Source: DASVBE01 sp963770375 (GTDB lineage: Bacteria > Actinomycetota > Actinomycetes > Streptosporangiales > Streptosporangiaceae). Taken from it: 64,000 bases of DNA. Position numbers and translations under genes: made by a program. The notes beneath the pieces are model-generated. The model did not search any database, was not told the DNA's origin, and saw only the letters and a list, made by a program, of their open reading frames with translations. Location of the stretch: NCBI GenBank assembly GCA_963770375.1, contig CAVYPM010000028.1, positions 248,001 through 312,000 of the forward strand. Reading direction: 5' to 3'. Shown piece after piece: positions 32,101 to 41,993 of the stretch (position 1 is its first letter; every line of letters begins with the position of its first letter).

Positions 32101-32394
32101 CCCGAACCGGCGCTCGACCCGGCGGCCGCGCATCGTCTGGTAGCGCGGGATCAGGTCCTTGACGTAACCGGTGAGCAGGTGGCCGTAATGGGGGAGGCCG
32201 TTGGCGAACGGCGGGCCGTCGTAGAACACGAACTCGTTCTCGCCGTTCTCGCCGGACGGCCGGTTCTCCACCGAGGCGCGGAACGTGTCGTCGGCGTCCC
32301 AGTAGGCCAGCACCGCTTCCTCGATCTGCGGGAAGCGCGGGCTGGCCGGCACGCCGCCGGGGGAGTCGCCGGCGGACGCCTTCGGGTAGCTCAT
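29140..32394 (-). CDS. ileS: Isoleucine--tRNA ligase
   Basis: Class I aminoacyl-tRNA synthetase, 1084 residues, charging tRNA-Ile. The HIGH motif appears as PFANGLPHYGHLLTGYVKD and KMSKS as DGQKMSKSLRNYP. The editing domain (CP1) and the anticodon-binding C-terminus are intact. Length and sequence fit the long, eukaryote-like type common in actinobacteria. The ATG giving MSYPKASAGD is chosen; an upstream ATG lies inside the T-box leader. Expression is controlled by the T-box immediately upstream. Confidence 0.98.
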   Translation of the reverse strand: MSYPKASAGDSPGGVPASPRFPQIEEAVLAYWDADDTFRASVENRPSGENGENEFVFYDGPPFANGLPHYGHLLTGYVKDLIPRYQTMRGRRVERRFGWDTHGLPAELEAMAQLGIKTKEEIDELGIAKFNDACRQSVLRYTQEWRDYVTRQARWVDFEHDYKTLDLTYMESVMWAFKQLHEKGLAYEGFRCLPYCWNDETPLSAHELRMDDDVYQLRKDPAVTVGLRLETGELVLVWTTTPWTLPSNLAMAVHRDVDYVVVESDVTGRPERYLLAEARLPAYARELGEDAESRIVRRLKGAELVGLRYTPPFSYFLGHPGSHRVLHADYVTTADGTGAVHIAPAFGEEDKLLTDQHGIVPVVPVGPDGKFVFPVSDYAGMHVFDANLAIIGHLKARTAAAPGETADAGSVTEGTVLLRRETYEHSYPHCWRCRKPLIYMAVTSWFVATTAIRDEMLKLNEQITWVPEHVKHGQFGKWLENTRDWSISRNRFWGSPIPVWKSDDPRYPRVDVYGSLAELAADFGVEVTDLHRPAIDELTRPNPDDPSGTSVMRRVSDVLDCWFESGSMSFAQVHYPFENAKWFEDHFPGDFIVEYIGQTRGWFYTMHVMAAALFGRPAFEACVSHGIVLGSDGQKMSKSLRNYPDVREVFDRDGADAMRWFLMSSPILRGGNLVVTEQGIREGVRQVLIPLWNSWYFFSLYANAAGYEASPVTSSPDLLDQYLLAKVRVLAETTARQLDHYEVAAACDSLRAFVDVLTNWYIRRSRERFWDTAGADAAVTRQAFDTLYTVLEITCRVAAPLLPLATEEIWRGLTGGRSVHLADWPDVSALPSDPGLVAAMDRAREVCSAAAALRKASGLRVRQPLPELTVVAADAEALADFTALIASEVNVREVTLLDTEDADAQRIGLQRRLTVNARAAGPRLGKDVQSVIRASKSGDWTQSPAGVVTCGGIELTEGEYSVETVLADGHGAAAPLAGGGFLVLDTEVTPELAAEGLARDVIRAVQQARRAAGLAVTDRISLVIAASAAAQDALRTHRDLVAGETLAEAVDLVAPAGLDTDPQAGEPVTAGDGETVRIRLSPAG

Positions 32395-32415
32395 CGGGAG
32401 TGGGTCCTTCGCAGT

Positions 32416-32653
32416 CGGTCGTTGGCCGAACACCTGCGAGGACGAAGGCGCCCAGGAGCCATCCCGGGCGGCACCGCGGTACCACCTCGCTTGCCGCGCT
32501 GCCAGGACCCCAGGGGGACCGGCGGCACGGCCGCTTCATTCACAGGCTGTGACGGGCCCGCCCGTCCGGGTCTAGTGAGGTGCCTGCTTGCTGAACTGCA
32601 CAGCACCCGTTCTTCCGGAGGCTCACCGGTGATAGCCGGCTCATCGCCGTAGT
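32416..32653 (-). promoter_or_regulatory. T-box riboswitch of ileS (translational, ultrashort stem I type)
   Basis: The leader contains the conserved T-box core GGTGGTACCGCGG (complement of 32473-32486), which binds the tRNA acceptor end. Upstream is the actinobacterial ileS stem I: GATGAGCCGG, a loop with specifier ATC (complement of 32631-32633, an Ile codon), then CCGGTGAGCCTCCGGAAGAAC. A GC-rich antisequestrator/sequestrator pair follows, ending near the start codon without an obvious poly-U. Uncharged tRNA-Ile is expected to open the ribosome-binding region and raise translation. The family match is strong; the boundaries are approximate. Confidence 0.92.
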
Positions 32654-32767
32654 CCCTTCAGCGTACCGGGGCGGCAGCGCAGCCGCGACGCAATACCCGG
32701 CCGGCCGGAGTTACCTAGTTGTGACACCCACTTCGCATCCGCCCGCGGGGCGGCGCCCCCGCGTGGC

Positions 32768-33238
32768 ATGCTGGTGCAGGTGACCAGCAAGCCCACGGCG
32801 CAGGAGAGGCTCCGTGACCTGGCGCGGCTGCGCCGGGTCCGTGACCGGATCGACCGTGACTACACCCAGCCGCTGGACGTCGAGGCGCTGGCCCGCGGCG
32901 AGCACATGTCGGCCGGGCACCTGAGCCGCGAGTTCAAGGCGGCGTACGGCGAATCGCCGTACGGCTACCTGATGACCCGCCGCATCGAGCGGGCGATGGC
33001 GCTGCTGCGCCGCGGCGACCTGTCCGTGACCGACGTCTGCTTCGCGGTCGGCTGCTCGTCGCTGGGCACGTTCAGCACCCGGTTCACCGAGCTGGTCGGC
33101 GTTCCGCCGAGCACCTACCGGCGGCTGGCCGCGAGCGAGGCCGAGGACGTCGAGACCGAGGGCATGCCGTCGTGCGTCGCCAAGCAGGTGACCCGACCGA
33201 TCAGGAATCAAGAAGCGCGCCTCACGGAGCGTCACTAG
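32768..33238 (+). CDS. AraC-family transcriptional regulator
   Basis: 156 residues, essentially a bare AraC/XylS DNA-binding domain: LDVEALARGEHMSAGHLSRE for the first helix-turn-helix and LSVTDVCFAVGCSSLGTFST for the second, plus a basic C-terminal tail. No ligand domain is present. Either ATG at 32768 or GTG at 32780 may start. It heads a row of plus-strand genes (two VOC proteins, UvrA-like) that it may control. Confidence 0.92.
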   Translation: MLVQVTSKPTAQERLRDLARLRRVRDRIDRDYTQPLDVEALARGEHMSAGHLSREFKAAYGESPYGYLMTRRIERAMALLRRGDLSVTDVCFAVGCSSLGTFSTRFTELVGVPPSTYRRLAASEAEDVETEGMPSCVAKQVTRPIRNQEARLTERH

Positions 33239-33248
33239 CCTGGCCGGC

Positions 33249-33659
<411 letters not shown>

Positions 33660-33720
33660 CCGGGCGCGCCCGATGTGCGACCCGCGGCACCTGTACGAAC
33701 GGCACCTCAGAGGAGTGACC

Positions 33721-34082
33721 ATGACCAGTTCAGCCACTCAGGGCATCAAGACCGTGCTGCACCCGGTAACCGACCTGGGCAAGGCCAAGGCGGTGTACAC
33801 CGCCCTGCTCGGCCAGCCGCCCGCGCATGACGCCGACTACTACGTCGGCTACGACGTGGCCGGCCAGCACATCGGGCTGGTGCCCAGCGGCGGCCCGCAG
33901 GGCATGACCAGCCCGGTGGCCTACTGGCACGTCCCGGACATCGAGGCGAAGCTAGCCGAGGTCACCGCCGCGGGCGGCGCGGTCAAGGAGTCCCCGCGCG
34001 ATGTCGGCTGGGGCCGCATTGTCGCGACCTTCACCGACCCCGACGGCAACGTGCTCGGCCTGCTCCAGGACCCCCAGGGCTG

Positions 34083-34083
<1 letters not shown>
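33721..34083 (+). CDS. VOC-family protein
   Basis: 120 residues (GIKTVLHPVTDLGKAKAVYT, VGYDVAGQHIGLVPSGG, VATFTDPDGNVLGLLQDPQG), the bleomycin-resistance/glyoxalase subgroup. ATG has GAGGAG 7 bases upstream. The last base of its stop is the first base of the UvrA-like start (TGATG), so translation is coupled. Confidence 0.92.
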
Positions 34084-36503
<2,420 letters not shown>

Positions 36504-36536
36504 CGCGACCGCCGGGCGGTCAGCGCGGTCAGCGCG

Positions 36537-37514
36537 TCAGCGCGAGCGCAGGTAGGCCCCGAACTCCGGCGACCACACCTCGCCGTTATCGTCGATCAGC
36601 CCGTAGCGCCGCACCAGCGCGCTGTGCTCGACGTCCACGTCGACCGCCCGTCCGGAGGCCAGCCGCAGAAGCGGCTCCCACAGCTCCTCGCTGCGCATGA
36701 AGCCGGCCAGCTTGGAGTAGTAGGACGTCAGGTCTGGCTGGATGACCCGCCCGATATCGGTCGTGCCGTGCTCGACCATGCGGCAGAACGCGACCTCCGA
36801 CAGGAACGGATGCCCCGCCGCGTACTTCCAGGCGGTATCGGGAGCGTCGGCAGCCAGCTCAGGGCAGCGCGCCGCCATGGCCCTGATCTGCTCGTACTCC
36901 ATCGGCCGCAGGTACATCGAGTCGACCACGCCCGCGAACGTCGAGACGTCGGCGGCTTCGACCTCGATACGGTCGATCGGCAGGCGGGCCACCGCCAGGG
37001 CCGCCATCGGGATCCGGTCCGGGAAGTAGACCAGCTCCCGCAGCAGGTTGAGGAACTCACGGGCGTCGGGGAAATGGCGGATCGAATCGAATTCGTCCAG
37101 CACGACAACGAGATGGCCGCCCGTCCGCCGCAGCCGCAGCAGCGCGTCCCGGATCATGCGGTACAGGCCGTGGATCGGGACATCCTGGGCACCGGCCGCA
37201 CTTCCGGCCGTCGTGAACGTCACGTGCAGGGCCTCGGGCGCCGGGCACATCGCGAGGATGTCGGCGAACACCTCGGCACCCGACTGGGCGGTGGCGATGT
37301 TGACCCAGCCGGCCGCGGTCCGCGCGTCGGGCGGCTCGCTGATGATCTTGTTGGCCAGGGAGGACTTCCCCATGCGCGTCAGGCCGATCAGCGCGGCGCT
37401 GCTGCGGGCCTCGTACAGGCGCCTGCGCAGCGCGGCGATCTCCGCCTCCCGGCCCACGAACCGCCCGCCCGAGGCGACGGTCCCGTACCCGACGAAGGGG
37501 TTGGCGCCGCTCAT
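36537..37514 (-). CDS. STAND/AAA-type ATPase, short partner
   Basis: 325 residues (start MSGANPFVGYG). The opening GRFVGREAEIAALRRRLYEA is typical of AAA/STAND (Orc1-Cdc6-like) NTPases. Walker A is GLTRMGKSS, Walker B LVVVLDEFDS, and a sensor/winged region follows (PLIRLASG-like, EYEQIRAMAARCPEL, YAAGHPFLSEVAFC). The start lies in the ATGA overlap with the upstream ATPase gene, so the two are made together. There is no effector domain and no membrane segment. STAND NTPases act as switch-like signal or conflict ATPases. The specific role is unknown. Confidence 0.8.
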   Translation of the reverse strand: MSGANPFVGYGTVASGGRFVGREAEIAALRRRLYEARSSAALIGLTRMGKSSLANKIISEPPDARTAAGWVNIATAQSGAEVFADILAMCPAPEALHVTFTTAGSAAGAQDVPIHGLYRMIRDALLRLRRTGGHLVVVLDEFDSIRHFPDAREFLNLLRELVYFPDRIPMAALAVARLPIDRIEVEAADVSTFAGVVDSMYLRPMEYEQIRAMAARCPELAADAPDTAWKYAAGHPFLSEVAFCRMVEHGTTDIGRVIQPDLTSYYSKLAGFMRSEELWEPLLRLASGRAVDVDVEHSALVRRYGLIDDNGEVWSPEFGAYLRSR

Positions 37515-39688
37515 GCGCCGTGCCCCATGCTGTTGGCCCGCAGCCACTCGGCGAACAGCCCCACCCTGATGCTCAGCCGCGCGGCGGCATCGCGCTCCAG
37601 CACCTCGCGCGCGAACAGGTCACGCACCAGCGCCGCATCGTCCGCCCCGACCTGCTGGGAGGTGGTCATCGGGTTCAGCGCGACCCGCGTCAGCAGCGCC
37701 AGGTACCTCTCCCTGGGCGCCAGCGCGACGGACTCCCCGGCGGCGGTGATCAGGGGATCGAACTTGTCGACGGACAGCGCGGACGGGCCCGTCGTGAGGT
37801 GCCCGAGCACGTCGCCGACCACCGACTCGGTGATGAACACCAGCCGGTTCCTGTTGAGGTGCTGGACCAGGCGGTCGCAGAAGATCTGGAGGTAGAACGG
37901 GCTGCCTGCGGTGAGGCTGATCAGGCGGTCCAGGGAGGCGCCCTTGTAGCGCGATTCCCCGCCCATCATGATGGGGTCCTCAGCGAGCGCCCGCGCCTCG
38001 TCGCCGCTGAGGTAACTGATCCGCTCGTCGTGCGCCACCCCGAACTCGTTGGGGTACGCCTCCTTGAAGCGGATCATCGTGTCCTGGCCCACGAGCACCG
38101 CGTTGAAGGTCCGGCTCTCCAGCAGCGACTTCCACTGCCGCATGAAGGCGGGTGTCAGCAGCCCTTCGCGGATGTACTCGTAGATGTAGGTGAACTCGTC
38201 GATGAGGAAGACCGGCCGCACGTCGCGCCATCCCTTGCGCGCCTGCAGCAGCCGGGTGGCCGCGCGAACGCTGCGCCGGAAGCTCTCGATCGGCGACGAC
38301 TCGACCTGGGATTCGCGCGGCCAGCTGTGCTCCACCACATCCGTCATATCGAAGTCGTGCACGAGCCGCTCGTAGAGAGCGTCGATGCAGGCCTGCACGA
38401 AGCTGCGTTCCGCCCGGGCGGTGTCGATGGTTCCCAGGCTGAGGTAGACGGCCAGGGCCGGCGGGCGCAGGCGGTTGGTGAGCTGGCGCAGGACCGAGGA
38501 CTTCCCCGACCGCTTCTGCCCGTACAGCACGAAGCACTGGCCGAGCGGCCCGGTGGTGACCTCGCTGTGGATGCGGCCGAGGAGCTCCTGCCGGCCGAAG
38601 AACATCTTCTGCTCCTCGACCGGGATCCCGCCCGAGTACCGGCTGTACGGGTTGGCGACGCTCACGAACCTGCGGGCCGGCTCGAGCACCGCCACCATGG
38701 TCCTGGCGGGACTCTCATCCACCTGGCCGGACGTGCGGCGGTACCGCAGGCTCAGCGAGATCGTCGCCTCGCCCACGCCCAGCGCCAGGTCGGACACCCG
38801 CAGCCGCTGCACGAGCTCCCTGGTCTCACCAGCACGCAGCGTCTGGACGAACCCGGTCGGGCCCAGGGCACGCAGCTCCGTTGCCTGGCCCACGAGCAGC
38901 TGGACGCTCTCGACCGGCGGGTCACCGGGCGGCAGCCGCACCGACACCGTGAGCAGGAACGTCTGGTCGTCGCCCACGTAGAAGTGCTCCCGGGGGGCGA
39001 AGCCGACGAAGTCGGGGGAGGACACGGCGTCCCTGAGGTAGCGGGAGTGCTCGGTGTCCACCACGTACGTCAGCTGCCGCAGCAGCGTCCGGAAGTAGGC
39101 CGGCGGGACCCGGCCCCTGGCGGCCGCGTCGTCCAGCGCGGCCGTGCCCGCCGCGATGGCCTGGCCGGCCAGCCCGTAAGCCGACTCGTGCCGTTCGAAC
39201 TCGTTTTCCAGAAGCTGCCTGGCCACCGCGTCGAGGGCGTCGGCTATCGCGGTCCGCAGGACGGGGGAGGGGCCGCTGTTGCTGCCACCACTGGTGCCGC
39301 TGGCCTCCTTGAGCAGCCGGGTGCGGAGATCCAGCAGCCAGGCGGCGGAAACGTCGCTGCCCTTCTCATTGATGTAGGTGAAATAGAACGACTCGGGATT
39401 CACCGGGAGGCTCACGGCCGGGGTCACAGCGGCACGGCCCGGCGCATTGGCCAGGAGGCTCCCGCGGGCCGACGCAACCGTGCCGCCGGGGGACGGGCCG
39501 GAACCCGTGAGCGGGCGGGCCGCGATAATGGCGTCCCGCGGGATCCGTACCTGGCGGCCGTCGTCGAACTCAAGCACCGTCTCACCAGGCAGAACCGACA
39601 CGACCCGTGCTGTGCGCACCCACCGCTTGGCGCCCTGCAAGGTGATTTCGTACGTCGTCCCGGCCGTCAGGTTAAGGCCAGTGGCCAC
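37511..39688 (-). CDS. Multidomain STAND/AAA-type ATPase
   Basis: 725 residues. An N-terminal ~60-residue beta barrel (TYEITLQGAKRWVRTARVVS) is followed by a helical block, an Ig-like beta region (VQLLVGQATELRALGPTGFV) and an ATPase module. That module has GRQELLGRIHSEV, Walker A GQKRSGKSS, Walker B PVFLIDEFTYIYEY and a C-terminal helical domain. No nuclease or protease domain is seen. It is cotranscribed and coupled with the shorter ATPase, suggesting a hetero-oligomer. It diverges from a single-pass membrane protein 111 bp away. The whole set is unlike any named system I know. Confidence 0.82.
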   Translation of the reverse strand: MATGLNLTAGTTYEITLQGAKRWVRTARVVSVLPGETVLEFDDGRQVRIPRDAIIAARPLTGSGPSPGGTVASARGSLLANAPGRAAVTPAVSLPVNPESFYFTYINEKGSDVSAAWLLDLRTRLLKEASGTSGGSNSGPSPVLRTAIADALDAVARQLLENEFERHESAYGLAGQAIAAGTAALDDAAARGRVPPAYFRTLLRQLTYVVDTEHSRYLRDAVSSPDFVGFAPREHFYVGDDQTFLLTVSVRLPPGDPPVESVQLLVGQATELRALGPTGFVQTLRAGETRELVQRLRVSDLALGVGEATISLSLRYRRTSGQVDESPARTMVAVLEPARRFVSVANPYSRYSGGIPVEEQKMFFGRQELLGRIHSEVTTGPLGQCFVLYGQKRSGKSSVLRQLTNRLRPPALAVYLSLGTIDTARAERSFVQACIDALYERLVHDFDMTDVVEHSWPRESQVESSPIESFRRSVRAATRLLQARKGWRDVRPVFLIDEFTYIYEYIREGLLTPAFMRQWKSLLESRTFNAVLVGQDTMIRFKEAYPNEFGVAHDERISYLSGDEARALAEDPIMMGGESRYKGASLDRLISLTAGSPFYLQIFCDRLVQHLNRNRLVFITESVVGDVLGHLTTGPSALSVDKFDPLITAAGESVALAPRERYLALLTRVALNPMTTSQQVGADDAALVRDLFAREVLERDAAARLSIRVGLFAEWLRANSMGHGA

Positions 39689-39798
39689 GGTTCCTCCCCA
39701 CCGTCCGCGCCCGACATTACCTCGCGTGTCACGGGGGCTGCCACGCCCATACCGGCCGATAGCCGCCCGGGCCGGCCCTGGCTACATAATCTGTCACG

Positions 39799-40566
39799 GT
39801 GAATCTGAACTACCTGGCTTTCGTCATAGCCGTTCTCGGGACCATTGTCGTGGCCTGGCAGGCCTATGAGACCCACCGCACGACGACCCTGAGCCAGCGG
39901 ACGCTGGAATCCAACCACTCGCTGGCGATCGACAGCGCCCGGGCCCGGCTGGACCAGGACGCGCCCCGCATCGACGTGTACGTGGAGCAGGTCTCCGTGC
40001 ATCCCGGGGCAGGCCTTCCCGGGGCTGGCCTTCCCGGCGAGCCAGGGGAGAGCCCCGCTGCAGGGTGGAGCCTGCCCGCGGACGCCGGCCGGCTGCTGAG
40101 CGTCCAGGCCCAGGTCCGGGTGGTCAACCTGATGCCGCACCGGACCATCCACCTGAAGGTCAGCGGCCTGCACGACCCCGCGAAGCGCGCCGACACCGAG
40201 GTCCTGCTGGTTCCCTCGGCCAGCCTGGCCTACTACCTGACGGCCACCTTCACGCTGGCCCAGTGGGCGGAGAACTGGGCGGCGCAGCACGCCGGGACCG
40301 CCCTGCCGCACACCGCCGGGGGCCGCGTTGTCGCCGGTGACGACCGGGACGAGGGCGTCGTGGACACCTGGCCGCTGCACCTGGCGGCCCGGCCCATCCG
40401 CCCGGCCGGGGACGGTGACCAGTCCGGGACGTGGGAGCTGACCAGCGGGCAAGCGGGCGAGGACTGGTTCCGCATCGCGATCCGGCCGCTGCGCGAGCGC
40501 AGCTACTGGATCTCCCAGAGCAGGAACGTCCCGATGCCGGAACCGTCCTACGACAAGCCGGGCTAG
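39799..40566 (+). CDS. Single-pass membrane protein, uncharacterised
   Basis: 255 residues. An N-terminal helix (MNLNYLAFVIAVLGTIVVAW) anchors a soluble domain with beta-rich stretches (LLSVQAQVRVVNLMPHRTIH, LYYLTATFTLAQ-like). GTG is 9 bases after CATAAT, a likely -10, so the message may be nearly leaderless. A 15-bp repeat (GAGLP twice) interrupts it near residue 70. It is divergent from the ATPase pair; shared regulation and a sensor or effector role are inferences. No family recognised. Confidence 0.65.
   Translation: MNLNYLAFVIAVLGTIVVAWQAYETHRTTTLSQRTLESNHSLAIDSARARLDQDAPRIDVYVEQVSVHPGAGLPGAGLPGEPGESPAAGWSLPADAGRLLSVQAQVRVVNLMPHRTIHLKVSGLHDPAKRADTEVLLVPSASLAYYLTATFTLAQWAENWAAQHAGTALPHTAGGRVVAGDDRDEGVVDTWPLHLAARPIRPAGDGDQSGTWELTSGQAGEDWFRIAIRPLRERSYWISQSRNVPMPEPSYDKPG
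40006..40035 (+). repeat. 15-bp tandem repeat in membrane-protein gene
   Basis: Two units, GGGGCAGGCCTTCCC and GGGGCTGGCCTTCCC, encoding GAGLP GAGLP. Confidence 0.8.
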
Positions 40567-40840
40567 CAGCCCGGGCCAGCAGGCGCCGCCCGTGCCCATC
40601 GAGTGCCGATAATGCGCATTATGTAAAGTAACGATTTTTCAGGGATACGGTGGCTGCGGCGCGGGCCCCTGCCCCCGCGGCGGCCGGCCGCGGGCGCGGA
40701 CCGCCAGGCCGCCCGGTCAGCCGGTCCCGTCACACGCGTGTAATTCCGGCGGGTCCGCCCGCGCCGCATCGCGCACACTCGCGGCAACCGGACCGGCCGG
40801 TAACTGACCCCGCCAGTCCCACCAGGCCCGCACACCCCAG

Positions 40841-40877
40841 CCCGAAAGCGATCGATGTTACATCGCTCGCTTTCGGG
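40841..40877. repeat. 37-bp near-perfect palindrome, ATCGATGTTAC family
   Basis: CCCGAAAGCGATCGATGT is answered by ACATCGCTCGCTTTCGGG with a single central T and one mismatched pair. It shares the core ATCGATGTTACRTCGCT with the palindrome at 43050-43097. Function unknown: terminator, binding site or repeat element. Confidence 0.85.
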
Positions 40878-40907
40878 GCCGGCGTCTGGTTTCGGCGGGC
40901 TGAACGT

Positions 40908-40952
40908 AGCGGCACGGTACTTAGCGGCACCGTACCTAGCGGCACCGTCCAG
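40908..40952. repeat. 15-bp tandem repeat, intergenic
   Basis: Three units of AGCGGCACSGTACYT (AGCGGCACGGTACTT, AGCGGCACCGTACCT, then a diverged third). It lies just past the 37-bp palindrome. Confidence 0.75.
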
Positions 40953-41011
40953 GGCCTGCCCGGCGGCTGGGCCCAGGCTGGGCGGTCACAGACGTGTCAT
41001 CCGGGTTCCGG

Positions 41012-41911
41012 TTACGCGTTCGCGTCGGCCCGGGCCGCGGCCTCGGCGCCCTGGCCGGCCGCCTTCGGGTCGTCGTCGCCGGCCGGCAGCGTCTCGCCGG
41101 TTTCCAGCAGCGTCTTGAGGTTGGACAGGATGGCCGGCCAGCCCTGGCTGACCGAGCTGAGCACCAGGCTGCCCGGCTCGAAGCCGTCGTGCACCACGGT
41201 GAGCTTGACCAGCGGCCCGGCGGGCTCGAGCTCGAACGTCACCTTCGACCGCGGCTCGGCCGCCACCGTGGCCTGGAACTCACCGGTGAACCCCACCGTC
41301 TCCGCGAACTCCGGGGTGAAGGTGTGCCAGGTGTACGACAGCCGCCGGTACGGCTCGGACTCCAGGACGACCATCTCCGGGCTGGCGATTGTGACGCCGA
41401 ACTGGTGCCAGCTGTAACGGGACCCCGCGGTCCAGTCCGAGGTGAACGTGGCGCCCCAGTACCGGCTGGTGAACGCCGGGTCGGTCAGCGCCTGCCAGAG
41501 CTTTTCCGGCGTGGTCGCGATGTAGCTGGTGTAGACGAACTCGGTGCTGCTCATCGGCTGCTCCAATGCGGTTTTCAGGTCGGCCAGCGCGCGGACCCGC
41601 TCCCGGTGGTACTGGCTGATCCAGCGCTCGGCGATGGCGTTGACCGGCTCGGCGTTCAGGTAGTGCAGCTTCTCCCGGCCCTGGCGGCGGGTGGTGACCA
41701 GGTTGGCCGCCTCCAGGATCGCCAGGTGCTTGCTCACCGACTGCCTGGTCATGTCCAGCCCGGCGCACAGCTCGCGCAGTCGCTGGCCGTTGCGCGCGTT
41801 CAGGCTGTCCAGCAGGCGGCGCCGGCTCGGGTCGGCCAGCGCCCGGAACACCTCGTCGGTTTCCTCGCTAGCAGTCCCCTGGCTACCTGTCCCCGCACTC
41901 ATGCCCGCCAT
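41012..41911 (-). CDS. ArsR-family regulator fused to SRPBCC (AHSA1-like) domain
   Basis: 299 residues. An N-terminal winged helix of ArsR type (EVFRALADPSRRRLLDSLNA, QSVSKHLAILEAANLVTTRR) is joined to a C-terminal START/SRPBCC ligand pocket (TTPEKLWQALTDPAFTSRYW, TWHTFTPEFAETVGFTGEF). There is no metal-binding CxC in the ArsR part, so a lipid-like or hydrophobic ligand is more likely than a metal. Palindromes in the upstream gap suggest autoregulation and control of the divergent pentapeptide gene. ATG at 41911 or 41902 can serve. Confidence 0.9.
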   Translation of the reverse strand: MAGMSAGTGSQGTASEETDEVFRALADPSRRRLLDSLNARNGQRLRELCAGLDMTRQSVSKHLAILEAANLVTTRRQGREKLHYLNAEPVNAIAERWISQYHRERVRALADLKTALEQPMSSTEFVYTSYIATTPEKLWQALTDPAFTSRYWGATFTSDWTAGSRYSWHQFGVTIASPEMVVLESEPYRRLSYTWHTFTPEFAETVGFTGEFQATVAAEPRSKVTFELEPAGPLVKLTVVHDGFEPGSLVLSSVSQGWPAILSNLKTLLETGETLPAGDDDPKAAGQGAEAAARADANA

Positions 41912-41919
41912 CCTTATAT

Positions 41920-41966
41920 GCAACCATCTGGCTGCCTTTTGATATTAGGCAGCCATCCGGCTGCCT
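41920..41966. promoter_or_regulatory. Paired operator sites of the ArsR-SRPBCC regulator
   Basis: AGGCAGCCATCCGGCTGCCT (41947-41966) is an 8+8 palindrome with a 4-base spacer. A second, imperfect copy GCAACCATCTGGCTGC starts at 41920, 27 bp away. Both lie between the divergent starts of the ArsR-SRPBCC gene and the pentapeptide gene, as expected for an autoregulatory operator. Confidence 0.7.
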
Positions 41967-41993
41967 GTCAACCGGGGTGGCATTATCTCGGGC

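Larger units (their letters stand above)
40567..41011. other. 445-bp intergenic region without a convincing gene
   Basis: No supported reading frame. It holds an AT-rich patch with the perfect 14-bp palindrome ATAATGCGCATTAT (40609-40622), a short ACACGCGTGT palindrome (about 40733), the large palindrome at 40841-40877, and a 15-bp tandem array at 40908-40952. The density of symmetric elements suggests regulatory or repeat content rather than decay of a gene. Confidence 0.6.

Noticed and set aside
37520..39802. Plus-strand frame of 760 codons opposite the ATPase gene
   Set aside because: Shadow frame; the minus strand has Walker A/B motifs and coupled starts.
40650..41417. Plus-strand 255-codon frame in the intergenic region
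   Set aside because: Low-complexity, crosses palindrome and tandem repeat, and runs antisense into the ArsR gene.
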